NCBI RefSeq assembly: GCF_000195085.1
Contig: NC_015380.1
Span: 1,102,001-1,166,000 of the forward strand
Direction of reading: 5' to 3'
Length of the DNA: 64,000 nucleotides
Source: Candidatus Pelagibacter sp. IMCC9063
Lineage (GTDB): Bacteria; Pseudomonadota; Alphaproteobacteria; Pelagibacterales; Pelagibacteraceae
The position numbers and the translations under genes were made by a program. Position 1 is the first letter of the stretch; the number at the start of each line of letters is the position of its first letter. Below the pieces are notes generated by a model. It was not told the origin of the DNA, made no database searches, and worked only from the letters and a program-made list of their open reading frames with translations. Below are positions 19,083-28,770 of the stretch, one piece after another.

Positions 19083-20434
19083 TATATGTACTTCCAAGTA
19101 GTTGAATTTTCTTTATCTTCTATTAAAATACCTTTGTCATTTAATAAATCTCTTATTTCATCTGAACGTTTAAAATCTTTATTATCTCTGGCAAGATTTC
19201 TCTCTTGAATCAATATATTGACCTCATCTTCAGACAATGATTTTTTGCTTTTTTGATCTTTCCATCCTTCTGCATTAACATTAAACAGACCTATAAATTT
19301 ACAAGCTGTAGACAGTTTCTTTCCTGATTTTGTATTTCCATCCATTGCCTCTTGATGCAATTTATGTAGCTGAGAAATAAATAAGGGAGTATTCAAGTCA
19401 TCTTTTAGGGAATCTAACAAACTAGGATCGATTGTTTCATTTTCATCTGAATAAAAATCATACCATTTGTTTAATGACTTGTAAGAGTTCTCTAAAATTT
19501 GATTATTCCAATCAAAGGGCTGCGTATAATGAGTGCTTAACATAGCCAGTCTGATGACCTGTCCATCAAATTTACCTTTGAGCTCATTGATAGTAATAAA
19601 ATTTCCATCTGATTTGGACATTTTTTCTTTATTTACAGTTACATATCCATTGTGCATCCAAAATTTTGCGAGAAGATTGGTCTCATTGGCACAAGTAGAT
19701 TGCGCTATTTCATTTTCGTGATGTGGAAAAATCAAATCCAAACCTCCTCCGTGAATATCAAACTCTTTACCCAAATACTTTTCGGACATGGCAGAGCATT
19801 CCAAGTGCCACCCAGGTCTACCTTTGCCCCAAGGAGAATCCCATCCTGGCTCATCTTCAAGAGATGGTTTCCACAAAACAAAGTCTACTGGACTTTTTTT
19901 AGATTTCGAAATTTCTACCCTTGATCCAGAAATCAATTCATCAATTTTTTTATTAGAAAGACTGCCATAATCCTTATATTTAGATACCTCAAAATAAACA
20001 TGTCCCTTTTCGATATAAGCAAATTTTTTCTCAATTAACTTTGTCGTTAACTCAATCATTTCTTGTATGTGATCTGTAGCCTTAGGTTCTTTCGTCGGAG
20101 TTAGACAATTTAAATAGCTACAATCATCTTGAAAATCTTTAATAACTTCTTTTGTAAGGTCTTGAATAGAGATATTTTTACTTTTTGCAGACTCTAAAAT
20201 TTTATCATCCACATCAGTAATATTTCTGACATATTGAACTTTTTCTTTTCCAAATATTTTGTTTAACAATCTAAAAAGTAAATCAAATACAATTAAGGGT
20301 CTGGCATTACCAACATGAGGGTAGTCATACACAGTAGGTCCACAAACATACACGCGAACATTATTTAAATTCAAAGGAACAAAAGTCTGCTTGGATCTAT
20401 TAAGAGTATTATATAACTTTAATTCACTACTCAT
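19082..20434 (-). CDS. cysS: Cysteinyl-tRNA synthetase
   Basis: A class Ia synthetase of 450 residues that charges tRNA-Cys. The zinc-site cysteine and the HIGH-type motif are in YVCGPTVYDYPHVGNAR near residue 30; the other zinc ligands are in WHLECSAM and FPHHENE near 205-235, and KMSKS is in NKEKMSKSDGN near 265. The start is ATG 20434, which overlaps the nadE stop by eight bases; the preceding in-frame TTG is less likely. Confidence 0.97.
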   Translation of the reverse strand: MSSELKLYNTLNRSKQTFVPLNLNNVRVYVCGPTVYDYPHVGNARPLIVFDLLFRLLNKIFGKEKVQYVRNITDVDDKILESAKSKNISIQDLTKEVIKDFQDDCSYLNCLTPTKEPKATDHIQEMIELTTKLIEKKFAYIEKGHVYFEVSKYKDYGSLSNKKIDELISGSRVEISKSKKSPVDFVLWKPSLEDEPGWDSPWGKGRPGWHLECSAMSEKYLGKEFDIHGGGLDLIFPHHENEIAQSTCANETNLLAKFWMHNGYVTVNKEKMSKSDGNFITINELKGKFDGQVIRLAMLSTHYTQPFDWNNQILENSYKSLNKWYDFYSDENETIDPSLLDSLKDDLNTPLFISQLHKLHQEAMDGNTKSGKKLSTACKFIGLFNVNAEGWKDQKSKKSLSEDEVNILIQERNLARDNKDFKRSDEIRDLLNDKGILIEDKENSTTWKYI

Positions 20435-21164
20435 CAAATTTACAAACTGGTATGGGATTCATTTTGTGTAAATTCATTTCTCTAATTTTTAAATATTTAG
20501 ATCGATTAGCTGAATTGGGGTTGCTCATGGCCTCTTCTAACTCTTGATAGCTCATACCCAGTTGCTGCTCATCATTTCTTCCGTCAGACCAAAGCCCATC
20601 TGTGGGAGCTGCATTAATAATGGATGGATTGATACCAAGTTCTTTACCCATGTCCCATACTTGCGTTTTGGTACAATCCGCAATAGGAGAAATATCAACT
20701 CCTCCATCTCCATATTTAGTATAAAAACCTACACCAAAGTCTTCTACTTTATTTCCCGTTCCAACTACTATTCCATTATTGGATCCTGCGACCTGATACA
20801 GTGTGCTCATTCTTAATCTAGCTCTGGTATTTGCAAAAGCATGTTCATTGTTATTCTTACCTAAAGTTTTTTCAAATTCTCCAAACGTTGAATCTAAGTT
20901 TATATTTAAAACGTCCACATTTTTGAAATTATCAAAAAGCCAATCACAATGAATTTTGCTTAAATCATCTTGCTCTTTAATTTGCTTGATAGGCATGGAT
21001 AGCACAAAAGTTTTAAATCCAGAAGCAGCACAGATAGTGCTAACTACAGCTGAATCAATTCCACCTGACACCCCCACCACCAAACTATCTGGTTTTTTTG
21101 GCATTTTAGAGCAATAATCTAAGATCCAGCCAGTGATAAATAAAATTCGTTCTTTAGGTTCCAT
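20427..21164 (-). CDS. nadE: Ammonia-dependent NAD+ synthetase
   Basis: The 245-residue enzyme makes NAD+ from nicotinate adenine dinucleotide, ATP and ammonia. The PP-loop GVSGGIDSAVV is at about residue 31, with FANTRARLRMSTLY near 118 and GTGNKVEDFGVGFYTKYGDGG near 140. There is no N-terminal glutaminase domain, so it uses free ammonia. It leads the overlapping run nadE-cysS-cimA-trmJ. Confidence 0.95.
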   Translation of the reverse strand: MEPKERILFITGWILDYCSKMPKKPDSLVVGVSGGIDSAVVSTICAASGFKTFVLSMPIKQIKEQDDLSKIHCDWLFDNFKNVDVLNINLDSTFGEFEKTLGKNNNEHAFANTRARLRMSTLYQVAGSNNGIVVGTGNKVEDFGVGFYTKYGDGGVDISPIADCTKTQVWDMGKELGINPSIINAAPTDGLWSDGRNDEQQLGMSYQELEEAMSNPNSANRSKYLKIREMNLHKMNPIPVCKFDE

Positions 21165-21204
21165 GGTATTTTTTAACTTAAATATCTTAAAAAATCTAAG
21201 ATAA

Positions 21205-22581
21205 TTATGACGCTGCTTTAATGGAAGTTTTAGAAAAGTTAGAGTTTTTTTTAATTTCTCCTGAAATTAAGAATGCTAGCTCCAATGCCTGACTTGCATT
21301 TAGTCTAGGATCACAATGAGTATGGTATCTATCGGACAGATCTTTATCGGTAATATTTTGAGCACCTCCAATACACTCTGTCACATCCTGACCTGTCATT
21401 TCAATATGCAAACCTCCTGCAAACGTACCTTCGGATTGATGGACTTCAAAAAAACTTTTAGTTTCAGAAATTACATTTTCAAAAGGTCTAGTCTTAAATC
21501 CTGTGGATGCTTTTACTGTATTTCCATGCATAGGGTCACATGACCAAATTACATTTCTACCAGCTTTTTTAATAGCCTGTATTAGCTTTGGTAAAAATTT
21601 TTGAACTTTATCGTGACCAAATCTTGCAATTAAAGTAATTCTTCCTGCTTCATTATCAGGATTTAAAACTTCTGTTAATTTTACAATTTCTTCTGGGTCT
21701 GAAGTAGGACCACATTTAATTCCCAATGGATTTTTAATTCCTTTGCAAAATTCAACATGTCCACCATCTAATTGTCTAGTTCTGTCACCAATCCATAAAA
21801 AATGTGCCGACGTATCATGATATTCGCCTGTAGTAGAATCTATTCTTGTCATAGCCTCTTCAACAGGAAGTAATAATGCTTCATGACTAGTAAAAAGATT
21901 AACAGTACGAAGTCTTCGATTGTTTTCTGAAGTAATTCCGCAAGCATTCATAAAATCTAAAGCATCGGAAACTTTTTGTTCTATTTCTTGGTATTTTTCT
22001 TTAGCCTTATCTTTAACAAAAGACATATTCCACAAATGAACTTTATTTAAATCTGCAAATCCTCCTTGAGAAAAAGCTCTCAATAAATTCAATGTAGATG
22101 CTGACTGAGAATATGCTTTCAATAGTCTTTCTGGATCTGGCTCTCGTCCTTTAGCATCAAAAGCCATAGAATTAATATTATCTCCCAAGTAACTAGGCAG
22201 TTCCACTCCATCTTTATTTTCTGTGGGAGCGCTTCTTGGTTTTGAAAATTGACCAGCAATTCTACCTAGTTTTACAATAGGTAAACCAGAAGATACCGTT
22301 AAAACTAACGACATCTGCAAAAATAATTTAAAAAAATCTCTTATATTATTTGGATGAAACTCAGCAAAACTTTCAGCACAATCTCCGCCCTGCAATAAAA
22401 AAGCTTTACCTTGGCTTACTTTTGCCAAATGCTCTTTTAAAGATCTAGACTCTCCTGCAAATACCAAGGGAGGAAAGTTAGATAGTTCATTTAAGACATT
22501 ATTAAGCTTATCCTGATCTTTGTATTCAGGTAAATGTTTAGACGGTTTGCCTTTCCAGCTATTTGGCTTCCAGTTTGTCAT
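21205..22581 (-). CDS. aroG: Class II 3-deoxy-7-phosphoheptulonate (DAHP) synthase
   Basis: A 458-residue plant/Mycobacterium-type (class II) DAHP synthase, first enzyme of the shikimate pathway, joining phosphoenolpyruvate and erythrose 4-phosphate. The sequence shows WKPNSWKGKPSKHLPEY at the start, FLLQGGDCAESF near residue 63 (metal-site Cys), RIAGQFSKPRS near 105, and CDPMHGNTVK near 350 with GGLHIEMTGQDVTECIGG near 390. Transcribed alone, about 40 bases upstream of nadE. No regulatory leader peptide is evident. Confidence 0.95.
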   Translation of the reverse strand: MTNWKPNSWKGKPSKHLPEYKDQDKLNNVLNELSNFPPLVFAGESRSLKEHLAKVSQGKAFLLQGGDCAESFAEFHPNNIRDFFKLFLQMSLVLTVSSGLPIVKLGRIAGQFSKPRSAPTENKDGVELPSYLGDNINSMAFDAKGREPDPERLLKAYSQSASTLNLLRAFSQGGFADLNKVHLWNMSFVKDKAKEKYQEIEQKVSDALDFMNACGITSENNRRLRTVNLFTSHEALLLPVEEAMTRIDSTTGEYHDTSAHFLWIGDRTRQLDGGHVEFCKGIKNPLGIKCGPTSDPEEIVKLTEVLNPDNEAGRITLIARFGHDKVQKFLPKLIQAIKKAGRNVIWSCDPMHGNTVKASTGFKTRPFENVISETKSFFEVHQSEGTFAGGLHIEMTGQDVTECIGGAQNITDKDLSDRYHTHCDPRLNASQALELAFLISGEIKKNSNFSKTSIKAAS

Positions 22582-22699
22582 ACAACTAGAAGTATATAAA
22601 CTTAGTTGGCTTTCTCAACAAGTCATTTATTTCGAAGAAAAAAATTATTAATAATTAGGAGTGAGTTGGCTAATTAGTTAAAGTTTGTAATCAACAGGT

Positions 22700-23149
22700 C
22701 TATTTTAAAGATCCTTCCAATATATACTTTAATATACGGAATGCTTGATTTTGATCTTTGGCAACTGCAGCTGCAGATGCATCTACTTCTTTAAGTGCAT
22801 GCTGATGATCGTCATTATGAATAACGATAATAGATTTGTTAAGAGCTGAAGCATATCCTGCATCAAAAGCTGCATTCCATTGCTTATATTTTTCACCAAA
22901 TTTAACAATCACAACATCGCAATCTTGGATAGATTTTTTGGTTCGAATAGAATTAATATTGGCCCCTTTGCTATCTTTCCAAAAATTTTTTTCTTCAGCA
23001 CCAAGTATTTCTACACCACAATTATCTGAATTTTCATGATTGGTTACAGGTGAAGAAAACTGAACCTCTAATTTTTCTTTTTGGCAAAGTTGGATAATTT
23101 CTTCTCTCCAGTTACTATGTATCTCGCCGGCTAAATATACGTTTAACAT
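22700..23149 (-). CDS. YtoQ family protein
   Basis: A 149-residue protein that begins LNVYLAGEIHSNWREEI and contains SPVTNHENSD, DCDVVIVKFGEKYKQWNAAFDAGYA and ASALNKSIIVIH, the pattern of YtoQ proteins, which have a nucleoside 2-deoxyribosyltransferase-like fold (AGEI..., ADxxVxxFxxxxxxWNAAFDAG). Biochemical role is not established. It sits between the DAHP synthase and the YdcF-like gene on the same strand with gaps of 36 to 118 bases. Confidence 0.85.
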   Translation of the reverse strand: MLNVYLAGEIHSNWREEIIQLCQKEKLEVQFSSPVTNHENSDNCGVEILGAEEKNFWKDSKGANINSIRTKKSIQDCDVVIVKFGEKYKQWNAAFDAGYASALNKSIIVIHNDDHQHALKEVDASAAAVAKDQNQAFRILKYILEGSLK

Positions 23150-23185
23150 ATAATACTATTTATTCTATTTAAAATTTTTTTACAA

Positions 23186-23929
23186 TTAAAGCATAATTTT
23201 TACTAAAAAAATACCAACAAGCTCTCTAAAAAAAATATCAAAATAGTATAAATTATTTTGAATTCTTAAATTTTGATAGGAGTTGATTAAACTAGAATAA
23301 TCACTCGAAATATAAAAAAAAGAAGGAAACCCTTGTATTTTAATATCATACTTTTTAGCTATCATTAAAGATCGTTTCATGTGAAAAGCACTTGTTACTA
23401 ATAAAACTTTTTTATTTTTTTTATTTGTTAAGAAAAACTTTAGTTGCTTAAAGTTTTCAATAGTATTCCTTGCGCTGGGTAAAAAAATAATGTCTTTTTT
23501 TTCTATATTTGAATTTGATATTATTGTTTGCACAAACTCAGATTCTGGGTTTTCTTTATTCTTAGTGTCTAGGGATGTGTTTCCACTAGAATATAGAATT
23601 TGAACTTTCTTAGGCAAGTAGTTGTTTTTAATATTAATTGCTTGAACTATTCTCTCTCTACTACCACTAGGAACAAAAATATAATCAATATGATTTGGAA
23701 GTTTGCTATTTTTATAATCTTTTTCTAGACCATGATGAATTAAGTTTTTTCCTAAAGGAAATAAAGATATGCATGAAAAGAATAAGAAAAAAAAACAAAA
23801 TATTTTTTTAAACCTTTCATTTTTCTTAACAATGCCTAAATAAAAAAAAATAATGAGTGCAAAAATAAAAAAATTACTAGGTAAAATTAATGGAGTTATA
23901 ATTTTAGATGCGTAAAAATAAAGATTCAT
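23186..23929 (-). CDS. YdcF/ElyC-like (DUF218) membrane protein
   Basis: A 247-residue protein with two N-terminal hydrophobic segments (about residues 8-32 and 40-60), then a soluble alpha/beta DUF218 domain: YIFVPSGSRERIVQAI, ILYSSGNTS, FLPSARNTIENFKQL and LLVTSAFHMKRSLMIAKK. The SAFHM-R segment is the family hallmark. Relatives such as ElyC affect cell-envelope or peptidoglycan precursor metabolism in enterobacteria. Position next to glmS and glmU, which make UDP-GlcNAc, suits an envelope role; that is inference. Confidence 0.85.
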   Translation of the reverse strand: MNLYFYASKIITPLILPSNFFIFALIIFFYLGIVKKNERFKKIFCFFFLFFSCISLFPLGKNLIHHGLEKDYKNSKLPNHIDYIFVPSGSRERIVQAINIKNNYLPKKVQILYSSGNTSLDTKNKENPESEFVQTIISNSNIEKKDIIFLPSARNTIENFKQLKFFLTNKKNKKVLLVTSAFHMKRSLMIAKKYDIKIQGFPSFFYISSDYSSLINSYQNLRIQNNLYYFDIFFRELVGIFLVKIML

Positions 23930-23935
23930 CCAAAT

Positions 23936-25756
23936 CTATTCAACCGTCACTGATTTTGCTAAATTTCTAGGCTTGTCAATGTCGTACCCTTTGTTTTTTG
24001 CAGAATGAAAGGCAAGAATCTGCAAGGGCAATGTTAATAAAAACGGCAATAGTTCGTCTGATGTTTTTTCTACTTCGATAGTCTTCCAAACATTTTCGCT
24101 ACTAATCTCATCTTTGCTTTTATTGCTTATCAATAGAACTTTTGCACCCCTCGATATAACTTCCTGCATATTTGATAAAGTTTTTTCATAATACTTATCT
24201 CTTGGTGCAAGTACTACTACTGGTATTCCTTCTTCTATTAATGCTAAAGGACCGTGTTTCATTTCACCTGCTGGGTAACCTTCGGCATGAACATAACATA
24301 ACTCTTTTAACTTAAGGGCCCCTTCCATTGCTACGGGATAAGCAAAACCTCTTCCAAGAAACATGGAGCCCTTTGCATTGGCAAAGGTATTGCTAATATT
24401 TTCAATTTCTGACTCTACTGATAAGGTTGACTTGATTAACTTGGGTAGCTTTTTTAGTTCTTTTATTTTCTGCTCGAACGTTTTTTTATTAATATCTTTT
24501 TTTAAAAAAGAAATTTTTAAAGTAAGAATATACAAAACTAGCATTTGTCCAGTAAAAGCTTTTGTGGAAGCTACCCCAATTTCTGCGCCACAATGAATGG
24601 GCAGTACAAGATCAGAATTTCTTGCAATAGAGCTTTCGACTACATTGACAATACTCAATGTTTTCATTTTATTTTTTTTACAAAGCTCTAAAGCAGCAAA
24701 AGTATCTGCTGTTTCTCCCGATTGAGAAACAAAAATATATAAGTTATTTTTTTTAAATTTGTTAGTTTTGTAACGAAATTCAGAAGCTATATCAATTACA
24801 ACATCTAAAGAAGTTAGTTCCTCTAACCAATATTTAGCAATCATACAAGCATGGTAAGCAGTACCGCAACCAATTAACGTAATCGAATCTATTTTTTGAA
24901 TATCCCAAGGAAGATTATAAATATTAATATCATCTCTCAAATGATCTACGTATTCATTAATACAAGATTTGGCTGTGTCGGGTTGTTCAAAAATTTCTTT
25001 TTGCATGAAAGTTTTAAAGTCACCTTTTTCATAACTTTCTGACTCTTCTGATAGGGTTAATATTTTTTTATTAATTTTTTTTCCTTTGGAATTGTAAAAT
25101 TCAGCATTGTCTTTTGTTAATAAGCAAATTTCACCGTCCTCTAAATAAGAAATCTTGTTGGTCATCGATTTTAAAGCGTAAGAATCTGAACCTAAATAGT
25201 TTTCATTGTGCCCATAACCCACCGCTAAGGGCGAGCCTCTTCTAGCTCCTACAATTAAATCAGGATTGTCTTTAAACAAAATCCCCAAAGCGTAGCTTCC
25301 ATGCAACTTTTCTAATGTTTTTTGAATAGCTACAAGAGGTGTATTTTTTTTTAAATTTTCTGAAAGTAAAGCGGTAATAACTTCCGTGTCTGTTTGTGAT
25401 TTAAATTTGTAACCTTTTTTTTCTAATAATTTTTTTAAAATAGTTGAGTTTTCAATAATACCATTGTGAACTACCGAGACACTTTCGTTAGAATGTGGAT
25501 GAGCATTAATCTCATTGGGAATGCCATGAGTGGCCCATCGAACATGGCCAATACCAACTATTCCAGCAAACGTTTTTTTGGAACAGATTTTTTCTAATTT
25601 ATTCACTCTTCCTTCACATTTAATTTCATCAATAAAATTATTTGAAAATGTAGCAATACCTGCTGAATCGTAACCTCTATACTCTAATTTTTTTAACGAA
25701 CTAATAATATTGCTTACAACAGGCTTTGAGCTGGCAATTCCTATAATTCCACACAT
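23936..25756 (-). CDS. glmS: Glutamine--fructose-6-phosphate aminotransferase
   Basis: The 606-residue enzyme makes glucosamine 6-phosphate. The N-terminal Cys nucleophile follows Met (MCGIIGIASSKPV); the glutaminase domain has HVRWATHGIPNEINAHPH near residue 75, and the two SIS isomerase domains show GCGTAYHACMIAKYW and FVSQSGETADTFAAL near 300-350 and GEMKHGPLALI near 485. The end DIDKPRNLAKSVTVE is the usual C terminus. It abuts glmU, giving the two consecutive steps towards UDP-GlcNAc. No glmS ribozyme is expected or seen. Confidence 0.97.
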   Translation of the reverse strand: MCGIIGIASSKPVVSNIISSLKKLEYRGYDSAGIATFSNNFIDEIKCEGRVNKLEKICSKKTFAGIVGIGHVRWATHGIPNEINAHPHSNESVSVVHNGIIENSTILKKLLEKKGYKFKSQTDTEVITALLSENLKKNTPLVAIQKTLEKLHGSYALGILFKDNPDLIVGARRGSPLAVGYGHNENYLGSDSYALKSMTNKISYLEDGEICLLTKDNAEFYNSKGKKINKKILTLSEESESYEKGDFKTFMQKEIFEQPDTAKSCINEYVDHLRDDINIYNLPWDIQKIDSITLIGCGTAYHACMIAKYWLEELTSLDVVIDIASEFRYKTNKFKKNNLYIFVSQSGETADTFAALELCKKNKMKTLSIVNVVESSIARNSDLVLPIHCGAEIGVASTKAFTGQMLVLYILTLKISFLKKDINKKTFEQKIKELKKLPKLIKSTLSVESEIENISNTFANAKGSMFLGRGFAYPVAMEGALKLKELCYVHAEGYPAGEMKHGPLALIEEGIPVVVLAPRDKYYEKTLSNMQEVISRGAKVLLISNKSKDEISSENVWKTIEVEKTSDELLPFLLTLPLQILAFHSAKNKGYDIDKPRNLAKSVTVE

Positions 25757-27063
25757 TTATTTTTTTTGTTTTTTATTGTTTAACTTTATTTTTTTTTGCT
25801 CAGCCCTGGTAAGTGCCAAGGTATTGTCCGGAACATTTTTCGTGATCACCGACCCTGCTCCAATAATAGAATTTTTACCTACAGTTACAGGAGCAACTAA
25901 AGAACTATTGGATCCTATAAAAGATCCTTTTTTAATCAATGTTTTGCTTTTTTTAACTCCATCATAATTGCAAGTGATAGTGCCAGCACCAATATTAACA
26001 TCCTCTTCAATCATAGCGTCCCCAATATAGGAGAGGTGATTAATTTTAGAATTTTTATTAATTTTAGAATTTTTAGTCTCTACAAAGTTACCAATTTTTG
26101 AATTGTTTTCTAGTACTGTTCCAGGTCTAATTCTAGCATACGGTCCGATGGAAACTTTATTTTTGATTACAGCACCTTCAATGTGAGAAAAAGAACGAAT
26201 AACAACATCATTTCCAATTTTAACTTTGGATGAAATTACGACATGCGGCTCAATTTTAACATTTTTTCCAAATGTTGTATCCTTAGATAAAAAAACAGTT
26301 TCAGGAGCAATCATTTGAACTCCTTGCTTCATAGCTTTGTTACGTAATTGATTTTGCATAATAGTTTCTGCTATTCCAAGCTCATTCATATCATTAATTC
26401 CTAAAGCGCTTTTAGCATCTTTTGCATTAATGAGCTTGATTTTATGATTATACTTTTTTGATAGTTTTACAATGTCGGTCAAATAAAACTCTTTTTTAGC
26501 ATTATTATTTTTAATTTGAGTGACTAATTGCAAGGCTTTTGAGCTGAACGCCATGATTCCAGAATTGCAAGTTTTGATTTTTTTTTGAATTGCAGATGCA
26601 TCTTTAAACTCAACAATCTCTGAAACTTTCCCTTTTTTCTCAACTACAATTCCATACCCAGTATTAACTTTTGGTTTAAAGCCCATTATAACAACGTCGT
26701 TTTTGGCTAACTGCTTATTCATATTTTTTAAATCATAAAAATCAATTAAAGGATTGTCTCCATACAAAACTATTAACTTGCTATTTTTCAGTTTGTTTTT
26801 TTTTTGAAATATTTGTACTGCATGACCCGTTCCTAGTTGAGGTTCCTGCAGAAGCATTTGTAAATCGGGATATTTTTTTTTATTCCTGATAAACTTTTAT
26901 TAATCATAATAGAAATCTTAAAGGGCTTTAGTAATTTTGCTTTGATAATAACATGATCAATCATAGGAGTTCCTCCTAGAGTATGCATAACTTTAGGAGT
27001 TTCAGACTTCATTCTAGTTCCCTTGCCTGCTGCCAATATAAGAATATGTAGATTGTTTGCCAT
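25757..27063 (-). CDS. glmU: Bifunctional GlcNAc-1-P uridyltransferase / GlcN-1-P acetyltransferase, with apparent frameshift
   Basis: GlmU acetylates glucosamine 1-phosphate and then forms UDP-GlcNAc. The first frame has the nucleotide loop [20 protein letters not shown]; the second starts near [14 protein letters not shown], runs through YGDNPLID and has the left-handed beta-helix with [24 protein letters not shown] and the catalytic region. The frames are joined at 26873-26881, a run of nine A on the coding strand; a tenth A gives [20 protein letters not shown], exactly the family sequence, and about 435 residues overall. GlmU is normally essential, so a real knockout is unlikely. The start is ATG 27063; ATG 27078 would add five residues. 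It is adjacent to glmS. Confidence 0.93.
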
Positions 27064-27135
27064 TTTCACTTGCTTCATATAATAATGAAAAAAGTATCTT
27101 AACTCACTAATTATTGCCTACTAAAACTTTAATAA

Positions 27136-27819
27136 ATGATAAATAAAGCCATTCTTTTTGATCTCGACGGAACTTTAGTTGAAACTGCTCCAGATTTAAT
27201 GTCAGCACATAATCATGTTATGGAAAAATATGGATTTGAAAAAAAACCATTAAGTGACATTAGGTATTTGGCAGGAAGAGGTGCTGCAACTATGCTTATG
27301 CGATCAGCCAATTCTCGTAACACAAAAACTGAAAATAAAATTGATGAAAAGACTCAAAAAGAAATGACCGTGGAGTTTATAGACTTTTATAGCAAAAATA
27401 TTTGTAAAGGTTCTGTTATTAATCCTGGGGTAATAGATTATTTAAAGTGGTGCAAAGATCAAAAAATTCATTTAGCTGTTTGCACTAATAAAATGGAGCA
27501 CCTTACCATCAAGCTTTTAAAAGAAATTAAACTCTATGATTATTTTGATTTTATAGCTGGCGCTGATACATTTAATTACAGAAAGCCTAATCCACAACAC
27601 ATAACTTCTATTTTAGAAATCTTAAATATACCAATTGAAAACTCTATTATGATAGGTGATAGTGAAACTGATGCTGAAGCTTCCAAAGCTGCTAAGGTTA
27701 AATTTATTTTAATAAAAGGTGGCTATACAGAAAAAAACTATGATCAGATTTTTCATGATCATTTGGTTGGTACTTTTGAAGAAATAAAAGATTTATCTAA
27801 AAAAATCCTTAATATTTAA
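27136..27819 (+). CDS. gph: Phosphoglycolate phosphatase (HAD family)
   Basis: A 227-residue HAD hydrolase with the nucleophile motif FDLDGTLVETAPDL at residues 8-21, VCTNKMEH (motif II) near 116, the motif III lysine in NYRKPNPQH, and MIGDSETDAEASKAA (motif IV) near 172. The cap and the VETAPDL start match Gph, which removes phosphate from 2-phosphoglycolate; other sugar phosphates are possible. The plus-strand neighbours are the prpB and citrate-synthase-like genes. It is divergent from glmU with a 72-base gap. Confidence 0.87.
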   Translation: MINKAILFDLDGTLVETAPDLMSAHNHVMEKYGFEKKPLSDIRYLAGRGAATMLMRSANSRNTKTENKIDEKTQKEMTVEFIDFYSKNICKGSVINPGVIDYLKWCKDQKIHLAVCTNKMEHLTIKLLKEIKLYDYFDFIAGADTFNYRKPNPQHITSILEILNIPIENSIMIGDSETDAEASKAAKVKFILIKGGYTEKNYDQIFHDHLVGTFEEIKDLSKKILNI

Positions 27820-27864
27820 AAAAGTTTTTGGGAATCGCAAAAAAAACCTCTATAAGTACGTCTT

Positions 27865-28770
27865 ATGCATTTTATTAAAAAAGAACCTAAGCAAAAAAGA
27901 GAAGATCTAGTTACAAAACTAAAGACTGGAAACTTACTAAGATTTCCTGGTGCTTATAATGCTTTGGTTGGAAAACTAATTGAAGAAATTGGCTATGATG
28001 GAGTTTATGTCTCTGGAGGAGTAATGGCTAACGATCTTGGCATGCCAGATATTGGGCTTACTACTTTGCATGATGTTTCAAATAAATCTCATCAAATTGC
28101 AAGAGCAACTAACCTTCCAACTATTATAGATATTGATACAGGCTTTGGTGAAGCAATGAATGTTTCAAGAACAATTGAGACTATAGAAGGACTTGGAATA
28201 TCTGGTTGTCACATTGAGGATCAAATGAATCCTAAACGATGTGGTCATCTTGATAACAAAGATCTAGTTTCGACAGAAGAAATGGTAAAAAAAATTAAAG
28301 CTGCAGTTAAAGCTAAAAAAGATAGTAACTTTCAGGTTATTGCAAGAACAGATGCTAATGCTGTTGAAGGATTAGAAAAAACTATTGCAAGAGCTCAAGC
28401 ATATGTAGATGCTGGTGCTGACATTGTTTTTCCTGAAGCTTTAAAAGATGAAAAAGAATTTGAAGAATTTAGAAAAAAAATAAAGGTTTATTTACTTTCA
28501 AATATGACTGAGTTTGGAAAGTCTAAACTGCTGACTAAAGAGCAACTGGAAAATTTAGGGTATAATATTGTTATTTATCCAGTAACTACACAACGATTAG
28601 CACTCAAAAATGTTGAAGACGGGTTAAAACAAATCTTTAAAGAAGGTCATCAAAATAATGTTATTGATAAAATGCAAACTAGAAAAAGACTATATGAACT
28701 AGTTGATTATGAAAAATATGGAGAATTTGATCAATCAGTTTTTAATTTTGGCACTAAGGGTCATGAATAA
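27865..28770 (+). CDS. prpB: 2-Methylisocitrate lyase-like protein
   Basis: A 301-residue member of the isocitrate lyase/PEP mutase superfamily. It has GNLLRFPGAYNALVGKLIEE, IIDIDTGFGEAMNVSRTIE with the Mg-binding aspartates, and CHIEDQMNPKRCGHLDNK with the catalytic cysteine of the KRCGH loop near residue 125. This matches PrpB, which splits 2-methylisocitrate to pyruvate and succinate in propionate oxidation. The next gene, which begins one base after the stop, is a citrate/methylcitrate synthase. No prpD or acnD is in the window. Confidence 0.9.
   Translation: MHFIKKEPKQKREDLVTKLKTGNLLRFPGAYNALVGKLIEEIGYDGVYVSGGVMANDLGMPDIGLTTLHDVSNKSHQIARATNLPTIIDIDTGFGEAMNVSRTIETIEGLGISGCHIEDQMNPKRCGHLDNKDLVSTEEMVKKIKAAVKAKKDSNFQVIARTDANAVEGLEKTIARAQAYVDAGADIVFPEALKDEKEFEEFRKKIKVYLLSNMTEFGKSKLLTKEQLENLGYNIVIYPVTTQRLALKNVEDGLKQIFKEGHQNNVIDKMQTRKRLYELVDYEKYGEFDQSVFNFGTKGHE

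Noticed and set aside
21183-21203. Seven-base inverted repeat TATCTTA/TAAGATA between aroG and nadE
   Set aside because: The stem is all but one A-T pair and has no proper T tract, so it is weak as a terminator and likely chance in AT-rich DNA.
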